64,000 nucleotides of DNA from Melanocharis versteri. Lineage: Eukaryota > Chordata > Aves > Passeriformes > Melanocharitidae. The notes under the pieces are model-generated. The model saw only the letters and a list, made by a program, of their open reading frames with translations, was not told the origin of the DNA and searched no databases. Position 1 is the stretch's first letter. Every line of letters starts with the position of its first letter. This document shows positions 38,301 through 50,314 of this stretch, piece by piece. Where the stretch lies: positions 310,001 through 374,000 of the forward strand of contig VZTG01005249.1 of assembly GCA_013397845.1 (NCBI GenBank). Direction: 5' to 3'. The position numbers were made by a program, and so were the translations under genes.

Positions 38301-41300
38301 CAGACATGCTACACCTACAGCTTCTTCAAAGAGCTGCTCCTCAGCAGACACACCTACGTTTTAGCCTAAAAGCAGATTTGTAGAGCCAGGGCATATGGGC
38401 TAAGAGAAAAACCCTCTGTATTCACAGCAGACAAGAGGTGCACTTTGTCACCTCTGACTGCTCTTTGGTGGCAAGGCTTCCTTCTGCACCCATAACCCTG
38501 CACCAGGAGCCCCAGACCAGAAAAACTTCATTCCTTCTCTAATTTGTTGTCCCTTTGAGCTCTAAGTCTGTTTTTAGAGCCCTGTCACACGCCCTGACTT
38601 TCCTAATGGAGTACAAGTTCTATCATTCTTATTTTATTTTTATGAACAAAACCCATATTTGGATAGAAATCTAAGGCCATGCTTAGAATAGTGGTGTGCA
38701 CTTTGATCAAGGAGCAGCACTCAAGTCCTTGTTTACAGACTTGAAGGAGATTACCCAGCATGGGCAGTTTTTTGATGGGAAAAGGGACTGCAGGTATGCA
38801 GCGCTAGGGACTGCGCTTTTCGTGGTAAAGCTAACGGAAGTACTGAAAAACAGAACAGCAAGGTGTTTAGTGCAACATGTGAAGAGGCAGTTTTCCTTTG
38901 CAAGGACTTAGGAATGTAAACAGATTTAAGCTTTGCTGGTTTTGCTCTCTGCTTCCAAACCATTGGGATTGCCTGCTTACTGGTGAGCACTCACCTGTGA
39001 TTTTCTTCCCCTCTGTGCTATTTGCAGCTATCTCTAGTGAAAAACCCACACTGGCTAAGCATCCCAGTGACTCTCTGACCCTGAATAAAATAATTGTTTG
39101 TGATGCCCAGAGCGCATAAACTGAACACAAGCTGGTGCTCTGAGCACATGCTCCTGAGCTGCCATTCTCTGGTCATTTGTATATCAAAAAAACACCGAAC
39201 AACAAAATGTGAAACCACATATAGGTGTTTTTGAAAGACTAGATTATATGGTATTAACTATCCATAAAACTTATTTTTATCTTGCACAGAGCTGTCTGAA
39301 GGTGACAGAGAAAGAGCATCAGTATTGAGCCCATCTCATTTTCGAGTTTCTAACAGCTGTATTTTAATAAGTCTTTTTTTCATTAGTGGCAAATAATATA
39401 CTTGTAGTGTACAGTACTAAAACAATCTTAATAATTTTATAATTTTAATAAAGTAAGTGAAACTGTCTCTCAATAAATATTTTTTCCTTGAAGAGACTGA
39501 TAGAAACCTTCTTCCTCTGTTTCAATGATGATTCAAGGAACATCTGAAGGATTTAATTTTTCCTTCTCTTATGGAGGAAAAAAAGCTCTAATTTTCATTA
39601 AAGAACAATTGGAAAATCCAAATGATCTGTACTTAAAGCATTCATGTGCAGAGCATGATGCAATGAGCTATCTTGAGTAGAGGAGGAGTAGGTGTGAAAT
39701 GTCTATGACTTCAGTGTAAAATGCTTCTCACATCTAACCATTGTTAAGATTTCAGAATTTTCCCATTCACCCTTAGGAGGAAGCAAGACCTTTCAAAAAT
39801 GTTATGACAAGAAAGGAAGAGGGGAAAAGAGGGAGAGAGATAAGCCTAAAAATAACAAGTAGGGTAGGGCATTTGTCTAAGATTATCCCGTCCTGGCCTG
39901 AAATCCCTGCCTTGAAACAAGCTCAAAGGGTAAATCCACACGCTTCAATGAAGTACAGCATAGACACCCAAGCTGGATTGCTCAGAGCTAGTTCACACCC
40001 TGGAAGCAAAGGAGTTGTACTAACTGTGGATGGTGCTGAGAAATAGTGAGAAATACACTGAGGAAAGCACTGCACTGAAGTGGAACAGCCAGGCTGCGCA
40101 CTAGTTCCATAACAGTTCTGCTTTTAGCTCCATCTTGTAAAAATATTTTGGCCTGCCCATGATTGCAATTTATATCCAGAGTATCCTGCAACGCCCAACA
40201 AAATGATGCTTAATGCACAGAGATAATGTATTTTGTTACTTATGTGATAACATCACAATAGTATAATAATTACTAATGACGTGGAAAATTTAATTTCTAT
40301 ACTGCTTTAAAAATATTGCCATTTTATAGTATGAATTGGAATGCCTTACTCATGACTATTTATTTTATCATCTGAGTGAAAACACTATAACTATTTTAAA
40401 ATATAAATTATGATTGCTTTTATTTCATGTTGCTTTGTAAAGATGGCATATGGAAGAACTATTAACACTTTATGTTTCTCTGCCTTAGGGTTATTCAGGA
40501 CTGAAATATTCATTTTTCATTAATAAATTAAAAAGCATAGATTATGGGCACGTGCATTTCTAAAACCTATCTATAGTAAGAAAATATAGACAATATTCAT
40601 TTTTTAAGGATTTTGAAAGCAGTAACCTTCAAATACCGAACAGACACTTTTTTGAATACTGTGGTGGAAATCTTCTGGAAATATGAATAATATAACAATC
40701 TCAAAATTTTTACTAGAAGCAGAATATATTTACATGCCCGATTACAGAAAGAGGGTTTTTATTATTATAGTCAGGGTTTTTTAAACATAGGTTTCCTAAA
40801 TCTGAAAAAGGCTCTGATATGTCTATTCCTGTTAACACACTTGCTTATATATCTTCTAGGATGAGAGCACCATCTCGTGTTCAGTGTAAATAGGTGTTGC
40901 AGAGCAGGAGATGTTACATTGTAATGAATTCAAGAACTATAAAATTTGTTTGTATATTAAGGTACAAGGTATTCTTACACATAGCACTCGCATTCATAAA
41001 AAGAAAATGTCATCATTAAAAATAATGTAGAATGAAAATATTTGAAATTTTTAGTATTGTATACATGATTTTATAAAAACTATTATTTCATATAAAAATA
41101 ATTATTGGTTCAAATCGGAACTAGAAAAAGAACATGTAATGTTATTTTTCTTTAATTAGTGATTTAATTTAGATTATAGTATTTTCATGCTTTGAAAATC
41201 AAAGAATTTATTAGAGATTTTATTAAAATGTATCGGGTTGAATTACATGTGTACCTCTAATTTGCTCAGTTGTGTTACAATCATTGTGAATTGTTCATCA

Positions 41301-41429
41301 TGCTGAATATGCTATCTCATTTTTTTTCTAGTCTAGTACCTTGGTAGAGCTTGACTTAAGGCAGCTTTGTTTCACAGGAGAAATAACATAATTGAGTGTT
41401 CCCAGCTCTTACTTTTAATCTAATTATGA

Positions 41430-43150
41430 AGTCAGGGTTTTTTCAGAGAGCCACAGAAGGGATGGAAAGGACTCCAGGATATGGTCTAGTCCAATCCTTT
41501 TGCTCTAAGCAGGGTCAGCTACAGCAGGTGGCTCAGGGCTGTGCCCAGTTGGGTTTTGAATATCTTCAGCGATGGAGATGTCACAGCCTCTCTTGGTAAA
41601 CTAGCTCTTGCACAGTGTTTGACCAGCCTCAAACTAAAAGTTAGTTTTTGCATTTAAAGGGAATTTCCTTTAGTGCTCATTGCTTCCTGTCTTGTCACTG
41701 GGCACTGCTGAGAAGAGCCTGTCTCTGTCTTCTTTACTCCCTCCCACTGTGTATTTGGCTGCATTGACAAGAGCCTGCTCCAGCCTTCTCTGCTCCAGGG
41801 GGAACAGTCCCAGCTCTCTCAGCCTCTCCTCATATCTCCGATGTCTCAAGCCTTTAAAGGCCTTCATGGCCTCTTACTGGGCTCACAGCAGTACATCTGT
41901 GTCCCTTTTGTCCCGAGGAGCCCAGAACTCGACACAAAACTGTGGATGTCGTCTCACCAGTGCTAAATAAAGGGGAAGGATCATATCTCTCAGCCTGCTG
42001 ACAATTCTGGTTTTAATGCAGCTCAGGATAGTGGTGGTCTTTGTTGCAAGGGCACATTGCTGGCTCAGGGTGATTTTCAAGATGACCTTACTGCATACCA
42101 GAACCTTTTCTGCAAATTTGCTTTCTAGGTGGTCAGTCCCCAACACGTACTGGTGCATGAAATTATTCCTCCCAAGGCACAGGACTTTACATTCCCTTTT
42201 GTTGATCTGTTTGAAGTTCCTGTTTGCCCAGCCTGTTGAGGCCTTGATCAGTTTGACTTTTCACAGATAATCGAGTGGCTTCACAATGATATGAGTCACC
42301 TACTGGGGGCATCACATCACGACCCTAGAGTTCATGTCTGTCCAGTTGATTAAATATTCCCTAACCTCACCCCCTTCCACCCAGAGAAGTCATATTTCTG
42401 TTGGGATCATGCTGCCCTACTGCCACCTCTTATGTGTATCCTTTTTATGTTTGAGTTTAGTCAGGAGCTCATTGTCCATCCATGCAGGATAATTTCTACT
42501 TTCATTTGATTTTCCACCTGTCCAGATAGACAACTGTTGAGCTTGGAGGAGGTGATCTCACGGAATCAACCAACTCTCCTTGAATCTGTACCTTTCCAGG
42601 ACTACTTCCCATGGCATTTGTCCACCCAGACCCCTCAACAGTGAACTTTTGCCTTTCTGAGGCCCAGAATTATGATCGTGCATTTTGGTTCATTCCTTCT
42701 TGGCAGCATCCTGAACTCCCTCATGTCATGCTGCTGACATTCACATTCCCAACTGATTCTTATTTATAAAAGTATAAAGCATAGCAGAGCTACCCTCATC
42801 AGCTCCTTGATCGTCTGTGTCAGGAAGTTATCAATGCACTCTGGAAACTTCCTGGATTGCTTTTACCCTGCTGTGTTGCCCTCCACAGATATCAAGATAA
42901 GGATCAGGGCCTGTGAACATGAAGATACTTCCAGCTGCCTGAAGATTTAATTGACTTCTTATTTCTGATCAAGTAATCCATACACAAAGTACAATATTAG
43001 TAGCTTTCCACTGGGCTTTCCTCTAATCATGACCAAAAAGTCACTTGGCTCCTCACCTGAGTGAGTCCTCTGCATTCCTGCTGCTCTCTCATATAAAAGG
43101 CATTTATACAGTGATGGGGAAGACCATGGGGTGATAGAGTACAGCTTCTG
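41430..43150 (-). mobile_element. CR1 LINE, internally deleted, antisense
   Basis: This is the longest CR1 copy here, about 1.7 kb on the minus strand. From high to low coordinates it holds ORF2 endonuclease remnants (YMREQQEC near 43100; ICGGQHSRVKAIQE-like near 42880; PAWMDNELLTKLKHKKDTHK near 42450), then the C-terminal reverse transcriptase region (SQQCALATK, LSCIKTRIVSRLRDMILPLY near 42000), then the 3' UTR down to about 41430. The reverse transcriptase core expected between roughly 42250 and 42390 is missing, so the element is internally deleted as well as frameshifted. Outer ends are approximate. Confidence 0.88.
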
Positions 43151-44969
43151 GTGTGTGGAGATGTTTGTGCTGTTTTATCTAGCTGAAGTTAATGATAGCA
43201 GTAGTTTCCTTTTGTGAAAACATCTACAAACTTTCTGTCACAGACTGCTTGATTCCACAGCCATCCTGAGTTCTGTAACAGCTTTAGGAATGCATCAGGA
43301 CCAGATGCATCGTGCTGTAAAAGAATCTGGTTTACTACCAGTTCATTTATCTCTTTGTTATTACTAGAATGTCCTTGATGTAGCATCCCCAGACTACTTT
43401 GCTGTGCCTTTTTTTGGGCAAGACAGCAAATTCCTCCAATGTACAACAGGACTGACAAGTTTTCAACTTCCCTTGATGCTTTCATTCATTTCAAGAAAAT
43501 ATTTTAATTAAAGTGGGGGAAATATATTGACTTCTTGTCCAGCTTAATCCCTCCAGGTTCATGGGACCACAGAGAGCACTTGGCTATTTCAATTTTATAA
43601 ACATGAACAAGAGAGGGCTGTTTGTCATTCGTTTTCTGAATCCTACATTTGGGCTTCTCTCATGCAAAGTTTGCTGTGCTAGCTCTGAAATTTCTTTGCT
43701 TCACTATTCATCTTGTTTTGACATTTATTCACATACCATTTTTTTTCCTCCACCGTTCAATAACACAATTTAGGAAAACTTAAATTCTCATTTTTTTTCT
43801 TCCTTTCTCTTGCCTTCCATTTCCAGGTGTCCCTGTCAGCTTTTTGCGTAATTATTCTTTCTTCTTAAATCTGAAAAAAAAGGTCTCTTTTATTGCTCTT
43901 TATTTTTCTCTCATCTATGAAACATTTCCTTATATTTTCCATTTGATAGAAAATCTTGCTAATTTTTTCAGTGCAGAATAAAACAACAAATTGGCATTGG
44001 TTTTTCCTGTAGAGTTCTCTCTTTCTTCATCTTCCTTTCACTTCCTTGCTACCGACCTTTAATTCTCCTTTTCTACTTACCACCACTATACTTCTGAATT
44101 CAGACAGTATTCTGTCCTTACCCTTCACTTCTAAGGTCCTTCATGCCATTCTGAATGTTTTTTTTGTGTTTTGGTCTTTTTTTCTTTTCTTCTTTATGGC
44201 TTTAATAGTATAATCTATCCCAATCCTTCAATAGTTTGTTTGCTTACTTTTGTTTTAATATTTCCCCCTAGTTCCCACGTTGCTCCTTGTACTTTCTCCA
44301 TTTGATATTTGGTTCTTTTTTTTATACATACTTTGTATTTTGAATGGGTGGTTCTTTAGATCTTCTTAGGTTTCTCACTTTTTTTTTTTGCTTAGAGTAG
44401 GCAGTGAGACTGTTTCTGCATGTGGGAAACATCCCCAAAGATCCTCACCTTGCCTGGAAACAGGGATTGCAGTTAGAGTGTGAAAGGATGATTATGCCTC
44501 TGACGTGTTACCTACGTGATGTGTCACATCATGATGTGGCACAGTGTCCTCCAGGCTCAGACTTCACTGTCCCCAAATGACAGCAACAGATAGATAAGGA
44601 CTAAGTATTCTCCCTTTTCTAATATTCACATGTGCTCTTCTGATCTGTCCTGCATAAAGTAGAATTCTTTCTGTAAAAAAACTTAAACTGTGACCAGGCT
44701 CACTGCACCTCAGGAGATGGTATACCAGATTTAAGAACAAAAATTGAACAGTGGACGGGCTGGTTGATGTCTTCTACACTGGCTAAGAGATATAGTATAT
44801 GTGTAGTGTTATAGCTGAGTGAGCGTTGCATATTCGGGGTGTGTGCTTTGACTTTGATGGCATTTACTGTTTGCTTAACACACCATAAATGCTCCAAATG
44901 AGCCAGTTATGGATATCTTAACTGAAACACTTCTTGGTAAGTGGATTTCTTGACATGATATATGGAGTC

Positions 44970-45013
44970 ATTAAGTTCTACAATATATATCTATTAAGTT
45001 CTACAACATATAT
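44970..45013. repeat. Imperfect 23-bp tandem duplication
   Basis: attaagttctacaatatata at 44970 recurs at 44993 with a t-to-c change (acaacatatat). Confidence 0.85.
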
Positions 45014-45807
45014 TTGTGCTGTCCTTCGTTTGCAAACCACTAAACCATTCTCTCTGCTGTGCATTTATGTTGTCATAGGAACTGCTTCTAAAGCTGCAGA
45101 GGAGAACAATATCCATGAAGTATCAAACTCAAGTATCAGTAATATGAGCATCATAACTGCTTTCTGATTAGTTAAGAGTCTTAGTTCATTTTTTAACTTT
45201 CCCTTAAAAATAATAATAATAACGCTTTTGGGTTGCTTGAACTAAAAATATATTGAGTTCATTTTTGACAATTTAACACTGATAAAGTTTGTAGCTCTTC
45301 TAAATTGTGGAAGATTTTTTGGTTTGAAGAAGAGATATGAGAAGTAATTTATCTCTACTATATTGTACACTTTTGGAGTAGTGTCTTCACAGCCCCAACA
45401 CCTAATGATCTCCCAACACTTCCACAAACACCAGAGTTTAGCAGCATGTACAGTACCTTCCAAAGGCTTTCAGGAGGTTTCTTCACAGTAATAATATATG
45501 GCCATCAGTAAAATCATTTTCCTGCAGCTTTAATCTGCGTGCTTCTTCTAGACTGTGGGTTTCAGAGATGCTGAAGACTGTTGTGCTTTTTTATCTTCAT
45601 ACTTGTGATCAAAGGAGTGCTTCTTAACTGTAACGTTTCTTATGACTAAAAGGTTTTTAGAATAATTTTACTTTGTCTGTGTATAAATGTTTAGGCACCA
45701 TTGATATGCGTCGTCAAGTACATATCTTCTTTGAGTCACACAAGTTTTCTTATAAAATTGGAGTTTCAGCAACAAACTTTAAAAGACATTATTTACCACA
45801 CATTGAA

Positions 45808-45925
45808 TTTTTCTGGGATAGAGTTAACTCTTTTCGTAGCAGCCCATAACGTGATATGTTTTGGATCTGTGGTTAAACTGTTGATACCACATCAGTGACT
45901 CTCCACCAGTGTTTGAAACCAACCC
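45808..45925 (+). mobile_element. ERVL-type LTR fragment
   Basis: About 115 bp starting ctgggatagagttaactctt, followed by gtagcagccc, tgttttggatctgtgg and gttgataccacatcagtga, resemble the opening of avian endogenous retrovirus ERVL LTRs. No internal retroviral genes are seen nearby, so this is a truncated LTR relic. Recognition is from memory of LTR motifs, and the right edge is uncertain. Confidence 0.6.
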
Positions 45926-46184
45926 ACTACAGCCATGAGAGTCATGCTAGGGGAAGGTTCAGTCATTTTTTTAGACAAAACTGAGAACCTCTTGCCACAG
46001 AATAGTAAACAGTCTGTGACTTGAGTTCTCTCCGTGCTGCCTGTCAAATATTTAATATGCTCAAGGAACACGTGTTGTAGAGCTTTTTCCTATTAGAGAA
46101 CACATGTCCACACCTAGATGTGTTTGTTGAGAAGAGCTGAATGATTTGCTAATTAATATCATTTATCATTTCTCTCATTTTTAG

Positions 46185-46298
46185 CCCCTTGTGAAGCCAA
46201 CACATTCTTTTGCCACAGTAATATGTGTATAAATAATACACTGGTCTGCAATGGACTCCAGAACTGTGTGTATCCCTGGGATGAAAACCACTGCAAAG
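46185..46298 (+). CDS. NETO1: NETO1 exon: LDL-receptor class A module
   Basis: This 114-nt exon lies between acceptor catttttag (AG at 46183-46184) and donor gtaaca (46299), with phase 1 at both ends. It encodes a complete LDLa module starting PPCEANTFFC and ending PWDENHCK. All six cysteines are present (C-F-C, N-M-C, V-C-N, N-C-V, H-C). NNT in the middle is a possible N-glycosylation sequon. The acidic cluster that binds calcium in typical LDLa repeats is weak here: CNGLQNC stands where CDGxxDC is usual, although WDE remains near the end. The symmetric phase means this module could be skipped in frame. Confidence 0.95.
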
Positions 46299-46889
46299 GT
46301 AACATGTAGAATTGAAAAAGTTGTCATTTGCACTGCATGAGATACAGCAGATGATCCTCAGTTTCTTGCTAGGTATGTGCCAGATGGGTGAAAGCTCAGG
46401 AAGAGTAATTCAGGGAGAGCATGCATCAAGCAGTAGAGAAAATGAAGGAAAGTCAAAAATGCCAGTGGATTTTACTTTCAGTGTTTTTATTTTTTTGTCT
46501 GGTGTTGTATCAGTTATGTCCTGCTGGCTGATTACATGCTTCTGTGAGGCTTTCTGGTCACTTTGTCTCTGTTTTCCATACAATCTAAAGTATAATTAAA
46601 GGTAATATTTTGGTTCAAACCAACCAATTACCTTTGTAGTGGAGTAACATATGAGTAGCAGGTGTCTTTTAAGTGCATGCTATGCCTGTAATAGCCCAGG
46701 TAGTCTTATAAAAGAAGGTAAAGTGGAATTAACACTTTAAGAAAGCAACCAAATATACCTATAATCAAGTGAAATTGAAGTGCAAGGAACAAGCACAGGA
46801 AATCAGAAGTAATATTTATTTCATAGGCGGAGAGTGATGTTCCTACCCGTGTGCTGACAATGGTTTCTAAATATTGCTGTGGTTCTGTT

Positions 46890-46910
46890 AAAACAAACAA
46901 ACAAACAAAC
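46890..46910. repeat. (AAAC)n microsatellite
   Basis: About five AAAC units in the intron before the transmembrane exon. Confidence 0.85.
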
Positions 46911-48563
46911 CAACCCTAAAACAGCATCTGTGTTGTCTTCAGGGAAAAGAGCTTAACTAACTTACATTGCAGGCTAGGGAGAGAGTTTGCTTCTGTCTTG
47001 TACTCCTCTGTCTCCCTGCTACTGCAGATTTGTTCCTGGAAACATGGGATATGCCAAATTTAGGAACCAATCAAGAAAAAATTCAGAATGAGGTGGATTA
47101 GCAGTCAGCCCATAAGTCTGCTGAAGCCTGTAAAATCCTGACAAGCAGTGCAATGGGGTAAAACACAAATGAAAACACATACTTCAAAAGAATACAGCTA
47201 AACTGTGGCATAGCATAATATTCTTCGAAGAAACTAAACATACAATTGGGAAATGATTATTCATTTTCTAGTCCGTCACAATAGAGGAAAACAAAAAAAA
47301 ACATCACCACTCTTCAATTTCCAGAAAGATTTTCATCTTTCCTTCGTCAAGTGTCTTTTATCAGGTCTTGTGCATTTATCCTCTCTTGTTTTTCTGACTA
47401 CAAAAAGGAGATTTGCTGATTCCAGCAAAAATGTTGTTTGCTGCAGTGCTGCTTTTTCTAACTCTGCTTTTTCTCGAGGGTCTGTGTCAGTCAGTTAGAG
47501 AAACACTGAGGGAATCTACAAGCATAGACAATGAACTACTGAAGAGTTAAGTTTTGGTATCTAGGAGATTATGAAGAGACAAATGTTACTGTTTTGGTGC
47601 CAATAACTTTTATTTTAAAGGCTTTTTGTTAATTCCTTTTATATGTTTTATGTTGCCAGGAAAAATTACGCTAAACTGGGTGTTGAAACTTAACCGCAGT
47701 TGTCTTGCTATGCCTGAGAGAGACTGATGCAAACGCTTTCAACCTGAATTTCTACAAGGCTCAGTCACCATCTCGTGCCTGCAGCCTTGTGAAAGCAAAT
47801 CACAGAGAAAGATACACAAGAGGATGGGGAAACCGGTTTTATTTCATTATTTTACTGCATTTTTCTGCTTTATTCACAATGCAGAATTTGCTGACTAACT
47901 TCTTAGAGGCTCTTGAGTAAAGAGTAGTAGGTATGATCAGCTTTTGGATTTTTATGGGTGTTTAGCAAAGTTTTGGTAATTAATAGAAAAAAAACCAGAA
48001 ATAACTTGCACCAATTTGGGTTTTTTTCCCTTTCTGAAATCTAAATTTGAATATCTTTTCTATTTTCTCCCGATATAGCTTTTTCATTGAACGCTGTCAA
48101 AATTCCCACTCAGCTCACAAATATTAGAACTTAAATCCTGTAAAATCTTGCTCTTTCATTGGACCTAATGTCCTAGCTGCATATATTTACTAGAAGAGAG
48201 AGAAAATAATGAAGAGAACATCTTTAACAGTCTTGGGGGCTTTAGCAGGCAAACGGAGTTCAGAGGTGACACTGAAGCTATCCGCTTTTTATGGTGGTTG
48301 CTTTTTATTAAAAAGATTTAAATAATTCTTTCATTTAATTAAGCTTGCAATATACCCTGAATAAATAAGTTTCCAAGTGAATAGGCACACAAAGGATTTG
48401 TGTGTTGCTTATTTGGCTTTCACAAATACCTGATTTCTTTCTCTTTTCTTTTTGGTTGGTGAGATTGATTAAATGAACTCAGACACAGACTAGGCTCAGC
48501 CTTGCAGTAATCTGTGAACCCATCATCGTTGTTTTTATTCTTGAACTGCAATTAATGCTGTGC

Positions 48564-48586
48564 TTTTTTTTTTTTTTTTTTTTTTT
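48564..48586 (+). promoter_or_regulatory. Long T tract before NETO1 transmembrane-exon acceptor
   Basis: A run of 23 T bases ends about 16 nt before the acceptor AG at 48601-48602 and serves as its polypyrimidine tract. Such a long run is prone to length change between individuals. Confidence 0.75.
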
Positions 48587-48602
48587 ATTCCCTGTCACAC
48601 AG

Positions 48603-49161
48603 AAAAAAGGAAAGCAAACCTATTGGACCAACTTACCAATACCAGTGGGACTATAATTGGGGTGACTTCTTGCATTGTGATCATCCTCATTGTTATCTCT
48701 ATTATAGTACAGATCAAGCAGCCTCGTAAAAAATTTGTCCCAAGGAAAACAGACTTTGATCAAACAGTGTTCCAGGAGGTGTTTGAGCCTCCTCATTACG
48801 AGTTATGCACCCTTAGAGGGACAGGGACTACAGCTGACCTTGCTGATGTTGCAGATGACTTTGAAAATTATCATAAACTGCGGAGATCCTCTTCAAAATG
48901 CATTCATGACCATCACTGTGGATCACAAGTGTCTAGTATTAAGGGCAGCCGTAGTAACCTCAGCACAAGAGATGCTTCTGTCTTGACAGAAATACAACCC
49001 CAGCCTGTAAAACCACTTGTTCAGCCCATGAACAGGAGAAATATCCTTGTCATGAAGCATAGCTACTCACAAGATGCTGCAGATGCGTGTGAGATAGACG
49101 AAATTGAAGAGGTGCCAACCACAAGTCACAGGCTGTCCAGACATGATAAAGCTGTTCAGCG
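48603..49161 (+). CDS. NETO1: NETO1 exon: stalk, transmembrane helix, cytoplasmic tail
   Basis: This 559-nt exon follows the acceptor cctgtcacacag (AG at 48601-48602), preceded by a long T tract. It begins with the basic stalk EKRKANLLDQLTNTSG (NTS sequon), then a hydrophobic helix of about 20 residues (TIIGVTSCIVIILIVISIIV, 48650-48709), a stop-transfer KQPRKK and roughly 150 cytoplasmic residues. Recognisable NETO1 tail blocks are FEPPHYELCTLRG, DDFENYHKLRRSSSK, GSRSNLSTRD, NRRNILVMKHSYSQ and EEVPTTSHRLSRHDKAVQ. In the family the tail carries trafficking and phosphorylation signals. The donor CAGCG|gtcagt at 49162 gives phase 2 and joins the exon at 50315. Without splicing, the frame runs six more residues to TGA at 49181-49183. 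Confidence 0.95.
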
Positions 49162-49183
49162 GTCAGTATCAATAGATTTTTGA
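49162..49183 (+). CDS. NETO1: Possible alternative NETO1 C terminus (read-through)
   Basis: If the donor at 49162 is not used, the frame continues past Arg to SVSIDF and a TGA at 49181-49183. The product would lack the 19-residue end carrying the TRV PDZ ligand. Two AATAAA hexamers at 49582-49587 and 49598-49603 could provide a polyadenylation site for a composite terminal exon. The open frame and signals are seen directly; use of this form is inference. The donor CG|gtcagt is reasonable, so splicing to 50315 is expected to dominate. Confidence 0.35.
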
Positions 49184-49581
49184 TGAAGACTATTGTGTAA
49201 GGACTTGATTGCCCAAACATATTCACTCTTTGTTCAGTAAAGACATATTTTCTTTCTTCTTTATTTATTGTTTAATTTTTTGTTTCCTGATAGCACATGC
49301 CATTATATTATCTCTCTTTATGTCTCTCTTCCTCATCTCTGCTCCTCTTTCCTGAAGGATCTTGTATCTCCATTTTACCTTTCTACTTCTTTCTTTCTTC
49401 TTCTTTTACTGTTTTACATATACCCACATGTATACACACACAGGTCAACAGAGAACAGGTCCAATTTTTAAAAACCAAAGAAGATTGTGTGAATTTAGTT
49501 TTTGAAGCAGCCACATACATGTGGTTTCCTTGTGACTGAGGTGGCCTTGAATATCATCCACTGTTGGTCTAACCATCTCTA

Positions 49582-49603
49582 AATAAATACATCATTAAAT
49601 AAA
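49582..49603 (+). promoter_or_regulatory. Two AATAAA hexamers in the last NETO1 intron
   Basis: AATAAA occurs at 49582-49587 and 49598-49603, about 400 nt after the read-through stop. They could end a transcript that retains the start of the last intron. The flanking DNA is AT-rich, where this hexamer also arises by chance, so function is inferred only from position. Confidence 0.3.
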
Positions 49604-50314
49604 AGATACATGTATCCATTTTGATGCATGACACAAGAATGAGGAACACAGTCCTGGGGTAAGAAACCCCCTTTTTTCATGGAATATTACCTTTTATATA
49701 ATGAATGACAGTATTTCCAAAACATAACTGTATGTGTTCCATTATTGATCACTGTATTCTGGTTTGTCAAATAAACATAGATAGACAAATTAGAAGATGA
49801 GACAACATAGTGAACTCATACATATTTACATATAAGAATGAAGTTAAATGGAACCCTTCTAATCAGCAAAAAAAAGCAAAATCAGGCATAGTATTTTTAA
49901 TAAAAGAGCTATTTCTTCTGTATATTGCACTTTGAATGACTGTGAATATGAATGATTTAAAGTTTACAAGTAAAAGAAAAAGAAAACCAGAAACATTTAT
50001 GAACAATTTATTTGAAGAAGAACACATAACCCTTTTTAAATATATTTGTGTTTTCTTTTGCATGCATTATTTATGCATTTCTTGTGACTGTTTACATGCC
50101 CTCCATATTTTCTTTGAACATTAAGGCATTTCTTTCTCTTAAAAAAAAAAAAAAAGTTATTTGGTTATTTTAATCCAATTGCATGTCTATGTAAATTACT
50201 TCATGAATATCGATCAGATTATCAAAGTGTACTGTTTATTAAGTATCTATATGCATATATTTTTTTTTCTATGCAAACACTATTATTTTGAATGAAATAG
50301 CCATAACATTCCAG

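Larger units (their letters stand above)
35314..46184 (+). other. NETO1: NETO1 intron of 10.9 kb
   Basis: No exon is recognised here. It contains the longest CR1 copy (41430-43150, minus strand), a pyrimidine-rich stretch (43740-44400), a 23-bp imperfect duplication (44970-45013) and an ERVL-type LTR fragment (45808-45925). Confidence 0.8.
46299..48602 (+). other. NETO1: NETO1 intron of 2.3 kb
   Basis: No gene is seen. It holds a short AAAC repeat (about 46890-46910) and ends in an unusually long T run just before the acceptor of the transmembrane exon. Confidence 0.8.

Noticed and set aside
41680..41970. 96-codon plus-strand frame
   Set aside because: It is the antisense reading of the minus-strand CR1 copy.
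43189..43485. 98-codon minus-strand frame with SGPDAF, faintly like the GPD motif at the start of CR1 reverse transcriptase
   Set aside because: The match is too short, and its position upstream of the endonuclease part is wrong for a CR1 in this orientation.
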